8,583 nucleotides of DNA. Origin: JAIBCM01 sp041395165 (GTDB taxonomy: Bacteria; Verrucomicrobiota; Verrucomicrobiia; JADLBR01; JAIBCM01). The stretch spans positions 1 through 8,583 of the forward strand of contig JAWLBA010000025.1 in assembly GCA_041395165.1 (NCBI GenBank), given 5' to 3'. Shown in pieces: positions 1-6,698 of the stretch. The notes below the pieces were generated by a model. The model was not told the DNA's origin, did no database searches, and was given only the letters and a program-made list of their open reading frames with translations. The translations under genes and the position numbers were made by a program. Positions within the stretch are counted from its first letter, which is position 1, and each line of letters starts with the position of its first letter.

Positions 1-2
1 TC

Positions 3-425
3 AAAGAAATTTTAGCGCCACCGCTTTGGAGTAAAACTGATTGGCAAGTGTTTTCCTGCACGCTGGCGGTGATGGTGCAGAAACATGGTGCGCATTGGGA
101 GCAGGAGGGAAAACGGTATTGGGACATGCGTTGGTCAATTCGTGAGGGGGGAGAATTGGTTTGTCAAATTGAACAGATGCCTCAGCAATCGGTTTGTGTT
201 GTGGTTGCTCAAACTGGAGGTTTTGCTGGAGATGAAGGTTATACTTGGTTATGGGCCGAATTTGATACGCAAGGTCAATTTATTCAGGATCCTTATTTTG
301 TGGACGGCACTTGGAAAGAAGCCCTCTTGGCGCTTTTACTGCCTTATTCTGGTCGTGCAGGGTTTTATTTGGGTAATCGCGCGGCTTCGCCAGCGCTGCT
401 ACAGGAAAAAACCGGATCGAGCTAA
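3..425 (+). CDS. Hypothetical protein, C-terminal part (5' end outside window)
   Basis: The frame is open from the first complete codon at position 3 to the TAA at 423-425, so this is the C-terminal 140 residues of a protein whose start lies upstream. A GTG at 48 could serve as a start, but the frame continues before it with protein-like sequence (KEILAPPLWSKTDWQ) and no convincing ribosome-binding site precedes it, so I treat the gene as truncated by the window. The product is rich in Trp, Gln and Gly (TWLWAEFDTQGQF, PYFVDGTWKEALLALLLPYSG), with no membrane segment or signal visible in this part. I do not recognise the family and assign no function. Its stop codon overlaps that of the convergent lgt gene. 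Confidence 0.7.
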   Translation, partial: KEILAPPLWSKTDWQVFSCTLAVMVQKHGAHWEQEGKRYWDMRWSIREGGELVCQIEQMPQQSVCVVVAQTGGFAGDEGYTWLWAEFDTQGQFIQDPYFVDGTWKEALLALLLPYSGRAGFYLGNRAASPALLQEKTGSS

Positions 426-1249
426 TGTTTTTTTATAGGTTTGGAAATGGGCGGAGGCGGATTTTTCCATAGTTTCCACCAGACTGCTATGCCACTTGTT
501 AGCATGAGCAGTGAGAGGAGTTGACCTTGAGTTAAAAAGCCAAACCAAAAACCAATTTGAGCGTCAGGTTCGCGGAACTGTTCACCGACGATTCTTAGTA
601 AAGGATAAGCGATGAGCAAAGCTGAAAAAATAAAGCCGGGAGTTTTTGTTTTTATTTTTACGGTCCACAAAATGATTCCCAAAACCAGGCCTTCTAAAAT
701 CGCTTCATAAAGTTGAGAGGGATGACGCGGTTGCAAAGGAGTGGGGCTATCGGGAAAGATAACTGCCCAAGGCACGGTCGCGAGTCTGCCCCAGAGTTCG
801 CCATTCATAAAATTAGCGAGGCGCCCTAAAAAAATGCCGGGTGGCGCAGCGAGCGCTAAGGCATCCCATAATCGCCAAATAGAAGTTTGATGACCTTTAG
901 CAAAGATGGCACTGGCGATTAATAGACCGATTATGCCGCCGTGGCTCGACATGCCGCCTTTCCAAACTTGTAAAATGCTCCAGGGTTTTGTGACTGTCGT
1001 TGGCCAATCGTAAAGTAAACAGTAGCCTAGCCGCCCGCCAATTAAAGTGCCTAAGATGATTACTTGCGTCATGAGAGCTTCGATTTCTTGAGCGGATAAG
1101 GGCAACCAACCTTGCTTGCGCCAATGTTGGCAAAGAAAATAACCGATCAAAAACCCAGCCATATAAGCCAATCCATACCAGCGAATTCCGAAGTCGGGAG
1201 AAAATTTTACCAGAAACGGACTGAGGTTATGATAATAATAAGCTAACAT
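422..1249 (-). CDS. lgt: Phosphatidylglycerol-prolipoprotein diacylglyceryl transferase
   Basis: Lgt is an inner-membrane enzyme that moves diacylglycerol from phosphatidylglycerol to the lipobox cysteine of prolipoproteins, the first step of lipoprotein maturation. The 275-residue product has the usual family length and several hydrophobic membrane segments. Family motifs are visible: IRWYGL with Tyr25, SSHGG with His103, the signature GRLANFMNGELWGR with Arg143, RHPSQLYE near 175-182, and FREPD with Arg226. His103 and Arg143 fall at the numbers known as essential in E. coli Lgt, and Arg226 corresponds to E. coli Arg239. The C-terminus is a short basic, Pro-rich tail. The ATG at 1247-1249 is preceded by an AGAAGG Shine-Dalgarno-like sequence. 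The gene is divergent from rplU, and its TAG stop overlaps the TAA of the gene on the other strand. Confidence 0.97.
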   Translation of the reverse strand: MLAYYYHNLSPFLVKFSPDFGIRWYGLAYMAGFLIGYFLCQHWRKQGWLPLSAQEIEALMTQVIILGTLIGGRLGYCLLYDWPTTVTKPWSILQVWKGGMSSHGGIIGLLIASAIFAKGHQTSIWRLWDALALAAPPGIFLGRLANFMNGELWGRLATVPWAVIFPDSPTPLQPRHPSQLYEAILEGLVLGIILWTVKIKTKTPGFIFSALLIAYPLLRIVGEQFREPDAQIGFWFGFLTQGQLLSLLMLTSGIAVWWKLWKNPPPPISKPIKKH

Positions 1250-1347
1250 TCTACTTGCCTTCTAGCCCAGTTGAAGGCATTTTATCAAGCTTTCGTCAAA
1301 AAATAATAGAGAAAAATAGAAGAAAATTATAGAAAAGGCAGAGTTTT

Positions 1348-1662
1348 ATGGGATTTGCAGTAATTCGCACTGGCGGCAAACAATATAAAGTTGCTCAAGG
1401 TGACATGATTGAAATTGAGAAACTGAATCAGGATTTAGGAAGTAAGACTGAGTTTCCTGAAGTTCTACTTTATGCGGATGATTCAGGAGTTCAAGTGGGC
1501 AAACCGCTGCTCAAAAGCGTAAAAGTGGCTGGTGAAATTGTGGGCCAAATGAAAGCGCCAAAAGTGGTGGCTTATAAATTTAAACGTCGCAAGGGCTATC
1601 ACCGCACGGTGGGTCATCGACAACAACTGACCCGAGTAAAAATTACTTCAATTGAAGCGTAA
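1348..1662 (+). CDS. rplU: 50S ribosomal protein L21
   Basis: This is a large-subunit protein that binds 23S rRNA. The 104-residue product has the full family length. It begins with the typical FAVIRTGGKQYKV strand, and the C-terminal basic signature KFKRRKGYHRTVGHRQ lies at about 78-93, followed by LTRVKITSI. The ATG at 1348 has an AAAAGG ribosome-binding site about 9 bases upstream. The gene sits 11 bases before rpmA, the near-universal rplU-rpmA pair, and the two are surely cotranscribed. It is divergent from lgt across about 98 bp of AT-rich DNA that must hold its promoter. I could not pick one promoter there with confidence. Confidence 0.97.
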   Translation: MGFAVIRTGGKQYKVAQGDMIEIEKLNQDLGSKTEFPEVLLYADDSGVQVGKPLLKSVKVAGEIVGQMKAPKVVAYKFKRRKGYHRTVGHRQQLTRVKITSIEA

Positions 1663-1673
1663 GGGAGATAATT

Positions 1674-1925
1674 ATGGCACATAAAAAAGGTCAAGGAAGC
1701 GTTAAGAACGGAAGAGACAGTCATAGCAAGCGACTGGGCGTGAAAAAATTTGGTGGTCAACAAGTTAAGGCTGGCAACATTCTCATGCGCCAACGCGGCA
1801 CACGATTTCATGCTGGAAAAAATGTCGGCATGGGTCGCGATTATACTTTGTTTGCTTTGCAAGAAGGTGTCGTTGCTTTTGATCGCGCAAATCGTCGTAT
1901 TTCTGTTGTCGCCCAACAGGCTTAG
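1674..1925 (+). CDS. rpmA: 50S ribosomal protein L27
   Basis: L27 lies near the peptidyl-transferase centre of the 50S subunit, with its N-terminal tail reaching toward the tRNA ends. The 83-residue product is full length: MAHKKGQGS, then the family signature NGRDSHSKRLGVKKFGGQ (about 12-29), RQRGTRFHAGKNVGMGRDYTLFA, and a short C-terminal strand. The N-terminus starts directly with MAHKK and lacks the cleaved extension found in Firmicutes L27. A GGGAG ribosome-binding site at 1663-1667 lies 6 bases before the ATG. In many genomes the GTPase gene obg follows rpmA; here it does not, and the next gene is convergent. Confidence 0.97.
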   Translation: MAHKKGQGSVKNGRDSHSKRLGVKKFGGQQVKAGNILMRQRGTRFHAGKNVGMGRDYTLFALQEGVVAFDRANRRISVVAQQA

Positions 1926-1947
1926 AGTTTATTCCTATTTACGGCTG

Positions 1948-1970
1948 AGCTCTTAAAGAGCTGCGTTTTT
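1948..1970 (+). terminator. Possible rho-independent terminator of rplU-rpmA
   Basis: The 15-base palindrome AGCTCTTAAAGAGCT (1948-1962) can form a short stem. Two or three further GC pairs (1942-1945 with 1963-1965) could extend it past a bulge. TTTTT follows at 1966-1970. It lies 23 bases after the rpmA stop and overlaps the stop codon of the convergent transpeptidase gene. There is no T tract on the minus side, so it would work mainly for the plus strand. The stem is short, hence moderate confidence. Confidence 0.5.
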
Positions 1971-2717
1971 CTGAGTGGGCACTTGAGGTAAAGCCCAATT
2001 TGTTTTTACAGTTTCATAAACCGAACGAGGTAAAAGCACAAAAAGCGGTTTCAACCCAGGATTTACCCATTGGATGAGTTCTGATAACTTTTCTCGTGAC
2101 ATAGTCGTGCAGCCGGAGGTGGGTTTATTGCCATTTTCACGCCAGATATGAAAAAAAATGGCGCTGCCAAAACCCGGTTTGGTATTGAGATTGGCGTTGT
2201 GGGCAATGAAAAGTTTTAAACTATGAGCGTCGTCATTCATACGCATTTGTTGTTTATTTTCCCAAGCCGTTAAAGGTCGTTTTTCTTTCAATCGAACGTG
2301 CTGGTTATAATAGGGCGAGGTAGGATCATCGACCCATAAATCGCGTTCATCAATGGGAACGTAGCGCAGATTGGCATTGTGCGGAACGGTTCTTGCATAA
2401 CCATAAGCATCGCCCAGTTCGAATACACCACAAGGAGCGCGATTATCCATCTCTCTTTTTATGGGGCCAGGTAAATTTTCAGGATGCAAGCCGCGTCCCC
2501 AAGCCAAACCGGATTTTCCTAAGCGACCAGGCCAAGGCGCGCCTGCTATTTGCCAGGATGAATTATTTTTTTCAAAGCGATAAAGGGTTACGTAAGAACT
2601 ATTCCAATCATCCGCCAACCCTAAAATAATTTGTTGTGAAGGGGTAGGAATCGTAAAATGGTCCGCCCAGGAGTTGATCGATAGCAAGCTGATGAAAAAA
2701 ATAATGAGATAGCGCAT
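1953..2717 (-). CDS. Secreted L,D-transpeptidase (YkuD-fold) family protein
   Basis: This is a predicted periplasmic enzyme of the L,D-transpeptidase catalytic family, which forms or exchanges peptide cross-links in peptidoglycan through an active-site cysteine. The 254-residue product starts with a clear signal peptide (MRYLIIFFISLLSINSWA, cleavage likely after Ala18). The order of motifs fits the COG3786-type branch: KREMDNRAPCGVFELGDAYG (88-107, equivalent to the usual KxEGDGRTPxGVFxLG), then SAIFFHIW with His190, and PTSGCTTMS with the catalytic Cys203 after Ser201-Gly202. The C-terminal tail lacks further recognisable motifs. The ATG at 2715-2717 has only a weak ribosome-binding site. 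The gene is divergent from asd-lysC, whose pathway leads to diaminopimelate, the usual acceptor residue of such enzymes. The exact reaction cannot be told from sequence; transpeptidase or carboxypeptidase activity are both possible. Confidence 0.88.
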   Translation of the reverse strand: MRYLIIFFISLLSINSWADHFTIPTPSQQIILGLADDWNSSYVTLYRFEKNNSSWQIAGAPWPGRLGKSGLAWGRGLHPENLPGPIKREMDNRAPCGVFELGDAYGYARTVPHNANLRYVPIDERDLWVDDPTSPYYNQHVRLKEKRPLTAWENKQQMRMNDDAHSLKLFIAHNANLNTKPGFGSAIFFHIWRENGNKPTSGCTTMSREKLSELIQWVNPGLKPLFVLLPRSVYETVKTNWALPQVPTQKNAAL

Positions 2718-2890
2718 GATAATTAATCGTAGCTTAATATTTTGAATTTGAAATTTTAAATTGATTCAATTTTTTTTATGGTAAGCCATTTGCTTGCTAC
2801 GACAACTGAGGTAGTGGTTGTTTTATCAAGATAATTGTTTTCTAAATCCCATTGCGAGAATTTTAAAAGGTTGTATGGTAATCGCGTTTT

Positions 2891-3901
2891 ATGAATCAAG
2901 GTTATCACATTGCTATTGTAGGAGCGACAGGAGCGGTCGGGGTGGAGTTATTGCGCGTGTTAGAACGACGCCAATTTCCTGTGTCGAAATTGACTTTGTT
3001 GGCTTCTGCGAAATCGATTGGTAAAAAGCTATCTTTTCAAGGTCAAGAAATTGAAGTGAAAGAGTTGAAAGAGGATGCCTTTGCGGGAGTAGACTTTGCT
3101 TTTTTTAGTGCGGGCGCGACGCGTTCCCGTCAATTTGCTCCGGCGGCTATCCAAGCGGGAGCGATTGTGATTGATAATTCTTCTGCATTTCGCATGCAGC
3201 CGGATGTGCCTTTGGTAGTGCCGGAGGTGAATCCTGAAGATTTGAAAAAGCATCAAGGATTAATTGCCAATCCGAACTGTTCCGCAGCGATTTTAGTTGT
3301 GGTGCTTGCGCCTTTGCATCGAGCAGCAAAATTGAAAAGAATCATTGTTTCGACTTATCAATCGGCCAGTGGTGCGGGTGCAAAGGCGATGACGGAATTG
3401 CAAACGCAAACACGCGATGTTTTGGAAGGAAAACCTGCTAAAAAAGAAGCTTTTCCGCACCAAATTGCGTTTAACGTTTTTAATCACAATACCGCAGTTG
3501 CCAGCAATGGCTATAACGAGGAAGAAAATAAAATAGTTGAGGAGACACAAAAAATGCTTCATGCGCCTCAACTTCCCATTGTGCCAACCTGTGTGCGCGT
3601 GCCGGTGTTGCGAGCGCATTCTGAATCTATTTTAATTGAAACAGAGAAAAAACTTACAGCGGACGAAGCTCGAAAATTATTGTCTCAAGCGCCTGGTGTT
3701 AAGGTAGTGGACGATCGTCAAGGTAATCATTTTCCCATGCCCATTGAAGCGAGTGGCGATTTAGAGGTGCATGTGGGCCGAATTCGTGAAGATCTTTTTT
3801 CTCCGAACAGTTTGGCTTTGTTTGTGAGTGGTGATCAGCTTTTGAAAGGTGCCGCTTGGAATGCGGTGCAGATTGCGGAATGTTTGATCGCTAAAAAATA
3901 A
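2891..3901 (+). CDS. asd: Aspartate-semialdehyde dehydrogenase
   Basis: This cytoplasmic enzyme reduces L-aspartyl-4-phosphate with NADPH to aspartate-4-semialdehyde, the branch point to diaminopimelate/lysine and to threonine and methionine. The 336-residue length is normal. The dinucleotide-binding loop GATGAVG is at 11-17, SAGATRSR at 73-80, the catalytic cysteine Cys130 is in ANPNCS, a glycine-rich STYQSASGAGAKAM lies at 154-167, the probable catalytic base His243 is in VPVLRAHSES, and the typical C-terminal end GDQLLKGAAWNAVQ is at 314-327. The ATG at 2891 is chosen because the Rossmann strand begins at residue 5. An upstream ATG at 2875 is out of frame. The ribosome-binding site is weak. 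The 173 bp upstream are AT-rich, and I saw no lysine riboswitch or T-box in them. lysC follows after 8 bp. Confidence 0.96.
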   Translation: MNQGYHIAIVGATGAVGVELLRVLERRQFPVSKLTLLASAKSIGKKLSFQGQEIEVKELKEDAFAGVDFAFFSAGATRSRQFAPAAIQAGAIVIDNSSAFRMQPDVPLVVPEVNPEDLKKHQGLIANPNCSAAILVVVLAPLHRAAKLKRIIVSTYQSASGAGAKAMTELQTQTRDVLEGKPAKKEAFPHQIAFNVFNHNTAVASNGYNEEENKIVEETQKMLHAPQLPIVPTCVRVPVLRAHSESILIETEKKLTADEARKLLSQAPGVKVVDDRQGNHFPMPIEASGDLEVHVGRIREDLFSPNSLALFVSGDQLLKGAAWNAVQIAECLIAKK

Positions 3902-3909
3902 TTTTTTGC

Positions 3910-5121
3910 ATGAGCTTAATGGTTCAAAAATATGGTGGCACCTCAGTGGGCACTCCGGAGCGCATCAAAAATGTGGCCAATCGCATTGCGCGTTGGCGTG
4001 CGGAAGGTCATCAAATTGTGGCTGTTGTCTCTGCTATGTCAGGTGTGACGGATAATTTAATTAAATTAGCAAAAGAAGTGACTCCCGATCCTAGCGAGCG
4101 TGAAATGGATGTATTGCTAGCAACGGGCGAACAGGTAACCATCGCACTTTTGGCCATGGCGTTGCATCATATGAATGTGCCGGCCATTTCTTTTACTGGC
4201 GCACAGGCGGGCATTCAAACCGATGGAGTTCATACCAAAGCGCGCATTAGCAAAATTACGCCGCAAAAAGTTCATGAAGCACTGGATGTGGGAAAAGTCG
4301 TGATTGTGGCAGGGTTTCAAGGGCAAAATACCGAAGGCAGTGTGACAACGTTGGGGCGGGGAGGCTCCGATTTAAGCGCGATTGCTATGGCAGCAGCGGT
4401 GAAAGCCGATTTATGCCAAATTTATACGGATGTGGATGGTGTTTACACGACTGATCCTCGCATCGTTCCCAGCGCTAAAAAAATTTCTGAACTCAGTTAT
4501 GACGAGATGCTGGAAATGGCGAGCTTGGGATCAAAAGTGATGCAGGCACGATCTGTGGAGTTTGCTAAAAAATTTGGAGTCGTTTTTGAAGTGCGTTCGA
4601 GTTTAAATGATAACCCAGGAACTATTGTGAAAGAAGAAACCCAAAGTATGGAACAAGTCGTGGTGCGTGGCGTGAGCTTGGAAAAAAATCAGGCGAAAGT
4701 CACTATTAGCGGCGTGCCGGATAAGCCAGGCATTGCTATGAAAATTTTTAACGCATTAGCCGCCACACATATCAATGTAGATATGATTGTGCAAAATGTG
4801 AGCGATGCGGGAGTAACCGATATTTCGTTTACCCTCAGTAAGGATGAACTTTCTCAAGCGCGTCGAGCTGTGGAACCCATTGTGAAAGAAATTGGAGCTT
4901 CCGGATTTAAAGCGCAAGAAGGCATCGCAAAAATTTCGGTTGTAGGCATTGGCATGCGTTCTCACGGCGGTGTGGCTGCAGCGATGTTTGAAGCGTTATC
5001 TCAAGCCGGCGTTAATATTCAAATGATTTCCACTTCTGAAATTAAAATTTCTGTGACAGTTGATGAAGCCACAGCAGCCAAAGGTGTTCAAGCTGTGCAC
5101 GAGAAATTTAATTTGTCATAA
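3910..5121 (+). CDS. lysC: Aspartate kinase (monofunctional, two ACT domains)
   Basis: This enzyme phosphorylates L-aspartate with ATP to aspartyl-4-phosphate, the substrate of the enzyme encoded just upstream. The 403-residue product has the amino-acid-kinase domain with KYGGTSVG at 7-14, SAMSGVTDNL at 41-50, ATGEQV at 71-76, GRGGSD at 149-154 and the nucleotide-site stretch YTDVDGVYTTDPR at 172-184. Two C-terminal ACT domains follow (about 264-335 and 340-403), including DKPGIAMKIF, NVDMIVQNVS and ISTSEIKISV, which normally bind lysine and/or threonine for feedback inhibition. The ATG at 3910 has no evident Shine-Dalgarno; with an 8-bp gap after asd, translational coupling is likely. A second ATG at codon 4 is an alternative start. 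Codon 247 (ATG at 4648) stands where the separate beta subunit of Corynebacterium-type aspartokinase begins. Confidence 0.96.
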   Translation: MSLMVQKYGGTSVGTPERIKNVANRIARWRAEGHQIVAVVSAMSGVTDNLIKLAKEVTPDPSEREMDVLLATGEQVTIALLAMALHHMNVPAISFTGAQAGIQTDGVHTKARISKITPQKVHEALDVGKVVIVAGFQGQNTEGSVTTLGRGGSDLSAIAMAAAVKADLCQIYTDVDGVYTTDPRIVPSAKKISELSYDEMLEMASLGSKVMQARSVEFAKKFGVVFEVRSSLNDNPGTIVKEETQSMEQVVVRGVSLEKNQAKVTISGVPDKPGIAMKIFNALAATHINVDMIVQNVSDAGVTDISFTLSKDELSQARRAVEPIVKEIGASGFKAQEGIAKISVVGIGMRSHGGVAAAMFEALSQAGVNIQMISTSEIKISVTVDEATAAKGVQAVHEKFNLS

Positions 5122-5166
5122 TCTTAACTGCGACAGCCATATCTTTTATAAAGCTAAGAAAAACCT

Positions 5167-5254
5167 CTTGTCATTCCCGACTCGATCGGGAATCCATTCT
5201 TTATTCCTGTGGATCCCCGGGTCGATCCGTCAGCTGACGGACGAGGATGACAAG
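5167..5254. repeat. Palindromic intergenic repeat, copy 1
   Basis: The element is bounded by an 8-base inverted repeat, CTTGTCAT (5167-5174) and ATGACAAG (5247-5254). Inside are a hairpin ATTCCCGA-CTCGA-TCGGGAAT (5173-5193), a GGATCCCCGGG core (5211-5221), and a perfect 16-base palindrome TCCGTCAGCTGACGGA (5226-5241). The sequence type (TGTCATTCCCG...GGGAATCCA and GGATCCCCGGG...GATGACA) is a kind of dispersed intergenic repeat seen in many bacterial genomes. It lies about 45 bp after lysC and could act on the 3' end of the asd-lysC mRNA. Confidence 0.75.
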
Positions 5255-5322
5255 AAATGTAGTTGGTGTTGTAGGATAGCGCTCAGCGTTCTTTGGCACT
5301 TCGGATAGTTTTGGCCTCGGCC

Positions 5323-5393
5323 TCGGCGGGACGGGGATCGATGCTTCCTTTGCTGTCATCCTCGTCTGGCCTAGGTGGTATGGGGAATCCATG
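5323..5393. repeat. Intergenic repeat of the same family, copy 2 (degenerate)
   Basis: TGTCATCCTCGTC at 5354-5366 is the exact reverse complement of GACGAGGATGACA at 5240-5252 in copy 1, and GGGGAATCCATG at 5382-5393 matches the GGGAATCCA end of copy 1. An ACGGGGATCGATG half-element with a GGCCTCGGCCTCGGC short tandem lies on its left. The halves do not form one clean palindrome, so this looks like a rearranged or eroded copy. Confidence 0.6.
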
Positions 5394-5400
5394 TTTTTTT

Positions 5401-5434
5401 CTGTCATCCTCGGACTTGATCCGGGGATCGAGTT
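5401..5434. repeat. Intergenic repeat of the same family, copy 3 (half element)
   Basis: This copy begins CTGTCATCCTCGGA as copy 2 begins CTGTCATCCTCG. It forms a 9-bp hairpin ATCCTCGGA (5406-5414) / TCCGGGGAT (5420-5428) with one G-U pair and a CTTGA loop, and ends GATCGAG. It appears to be a single arm of the full element. Confidence 0.65.
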
Positions 5435-5442
5435 TTAATTTG

Positions 5443-5515
5443 TTCCACCGATTTCACCGATTTTTCACAGATAAACTATTAGATTGAATTGGTGGTAATC
5501 TGCCCGCAATCTATG
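5443..5515. repeat. CACCGATTTC-type repeat with long-loop inverted arms
   Basis: Near-tandem units CACCGATTT and CACCGATTTTTCACAGAT are followed by a partner arm. CCACCGATT (5445-5453) pairs over nine bases, with one G-T wobble, with AATTGGTGG (5487-5495), leaving a loop of 33 bases. The right side continues TAATCTGCCCGCAATCTATG. It resembles dispersed "accgatttcaccgattt...cagat" repeats that I recall from environmental Gram-negative genomes; only the hairpin itself is seen directly. Confidence 0.5.
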
Positions 5516-5583
5516 AGCAAGCTTTTACCTAACTCCTTAAGTCTCTGAGTCCTTTACCTCATAAGCAACTACTAAGAAAATCT

Positions 5584-5612
5584 GTCACATTGCTTATAAA
5601 ATTACTTATAGT
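5584..5612 (+). promoter_or_regulatory. Possible sigma-70-type promoter of the decayed surface-protein gene
   Basis: GTCACA (5584-5589, four of six matches to TTGACA) is separated by 17 bases from TATAGT (5607-5612, five of six matches to TATAAT), about 56 bases before the ATG at 5668. The TATAGT block is conserved in the duplicated leader at 6699-6704, but the upstream hexamer is not, so the call is tentative. Confidence 0.35.
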
Positions 5613-5710
5613 AAATTTTTACACTTTTTTCTTGCCAATTTTCTGTGTGGAAGCCATTTCAATTGTCATGAAAAAACAAATCATCTACTTTTTACAGTTT
5701 TATTTTGCGG
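5607..5710 (+). repeat. Leader direct repeat, copy A
   Basis: This block shares with 6699-6810 a TATAGT..AATTTTT..CAC segment, a T-rich run, CTTGC.AATTTT, and the start CATGAAAAAACAAATCAT, followed by a similar TTTTA/TAATTT..ATTTTCG stretch. It covers the promoter-like region, the untranslated leader and the first codons of a secreted protein. The best explanation is tandem duplication of a paralogous surface-protein gene rather than a mobile repeat, because the similarity ends with the signal-peptide region. Confidence 0.65.
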
Positions 5711-6683
5711 TCCCTTTTATTTCTTTGAAAAACCGCCAGAGATTTGACAATAACGGGTAATTTGGATGTACGGGCAATGTTTGATTTGGGTTATTGGCGA
5801 AGTCAGGCTAATGAGGCGGGAGGTGAGTTTGAATTACACGGATTATGCTGATGATGAGTATGGGAGTTTCGGTTTAGTTTGAATCGACCGACCAGTTGGT
5901 TATGGGAGCATTTGGGGCCGAATAATAGTTGGTTGCCGATGATGAAGTTGGATGGTGCGCTGACTCTTTATCATTCTGGAGGTCAGGCTACGATTTCTTT
6001 GGATCCTAATGGTGGTTCTGTTTTCAGAATTCTCCTGACGATTAATGGTAATAATAGTGTGATGCCTAATCAGTCGCTTTCGGGTGATGGCAGTATTCCT
6101 GACTAGGAAGTTGGGTGATGGGCGTTATGTAGCAAAAGGAACAGATAAGACGGCTTTGGGTTATGTGCGACGGCGACGAATTGAACTGCGACTACTTTTG
6201 GTGGGGATTCTTTGGCGAATGGTGACGGGGCGATTGCGGGTGGAGAGTCGATTGCTTCGGGATTTTTCTGTAAGCGATGGTGAAGATTCGGTGCTAGCGG
6301 TAATAGTGCAGTAGCTTTGGGTAATCAAGCCCAGGCTCAGGGCAATGCTTCTTTTGCTGCGGGCAATGCTTCTCAAGCTCAGGGGAAAAGTGCTATTGCT
6401 ATGGGAGAAATAGATCTGTTGAAAGTGGTAGTTATGCTTCGGCGTTTGGGTTCAATACGATTGCCCAAGTTACGGTCCGACGGTGGTGGGTCGTTATAAT
6501 GTGAGCCGCAAAGGAGTAGTAAATAGTTGGTGGCGACGGATGATTTGTTTGTGGTGGGTAATGGCACATCAGCCAATCAACGCTCGAACGCCTTTCACGG
6601 TGAAAAAAAATGGATGCTTCACGATTAAAGGAAGCACTTCAGTGCAAGGCAATCTTACGGTTAACAATCAAGGATTATCTTAA
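5668..6683 (+). pseudogene. Decayed YadA-like head-domain (Hep_Hag type) surface protein gene
   Basis: The start codes MKKQIIYFLQFYF, a signal-peptide-like N-terminus, and after that homologous-looking protein sequence jumps between all three plus frames. In order I read TITGNLDVRAMFDLG (5747 on), DYADDEYGSFGL (5841 on), NRPTSWLWEHLGPNN and LDGALTLYHSGGQ (5882 on), LGDGRYVAKGTDKTALGY (about 6111 on), ATATN-stop-TATTFGGDSLANG (6167 on), GASGNSAVALGNQAQAQGNA (6290 on), RSVESGSYASAFGFNTIAQ (6412 on), VVGRYNVS (6483 on), VATDDLFVVGNGTSANQRSN (6530 on) and TVKKNGCFTIKGSTSVQGNL (6600 on), ending in TAA at 6681-6683. The GNxAxAxGNxSxAxG pattern is the left-handed roll repeat of trimeric autotransporter heads and related surface proteins. 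About nine frame changes and at least one in-frame TGA (6182-6184) leave no functional product. No membrane anchor is visible, so the type of surface attachment is unknown. Confidence 0.85.
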
Positions 6684-6698
6684 TGATATTAGTGCCAG

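Larger units (their letters stand above)
5122..5667. other. Gene-free, repeat-bearing spacer
   Basis: I find no credible gene in these roughly 545 bases. Short open frames here encode only repeat-derived sequence. The content is four short intergenic repeats (5167-5254, 5323-5393, 5401-5434, 5443-5515), an AT-rich stretch, and a promoter-like site at 5584-5612 in front of the decayed surface-protein gene. No tRNA or convincing strong terminator for lysC is visible, although the hairpin at 5173-5193 could serve as one. Confidence 0.7.

Noticed and set aside
1250..1347. Promoter candidates between lgt and rplU (TTGAAG near 1271, TATAGA at 1328-1333)
   Set aside because: TATAGA lies too close to the rplU ribosome-binding site, and no pair of hexamers with 16-18 spacing matched well enough to name one.
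2742..2777. AT-rich hairpin TTGAAT...ATTCAA followed by eight T's, resembling a plus-strand terminator
   Set aside because: No plus-strand transcript is expected to end there, the stem has only six sure pairs, and the region is simply very AT-rich. Kept only as a possible operator.
2718..2890. Search for a lysine riboswitch or T-box upstream of asd
   Set aside because: The 173 bp show no conserved L-box or T-box elements that I recognise and are too short and AT-rich for a full lysine riboswitch.
5060..5487. Two overlapping open frames over the repeat cluster (about 82 and 64 codons)
   Set aside because: They read through lysC's end and the palindromic repeats, have no ribosome-binding sites, and code repeat-derived low-information peptides.
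5167..5515. Possible CRISPR array
   Set aside because: The repeats are unequal in length, occur in both orientations and are not separated by regular unique spacers.
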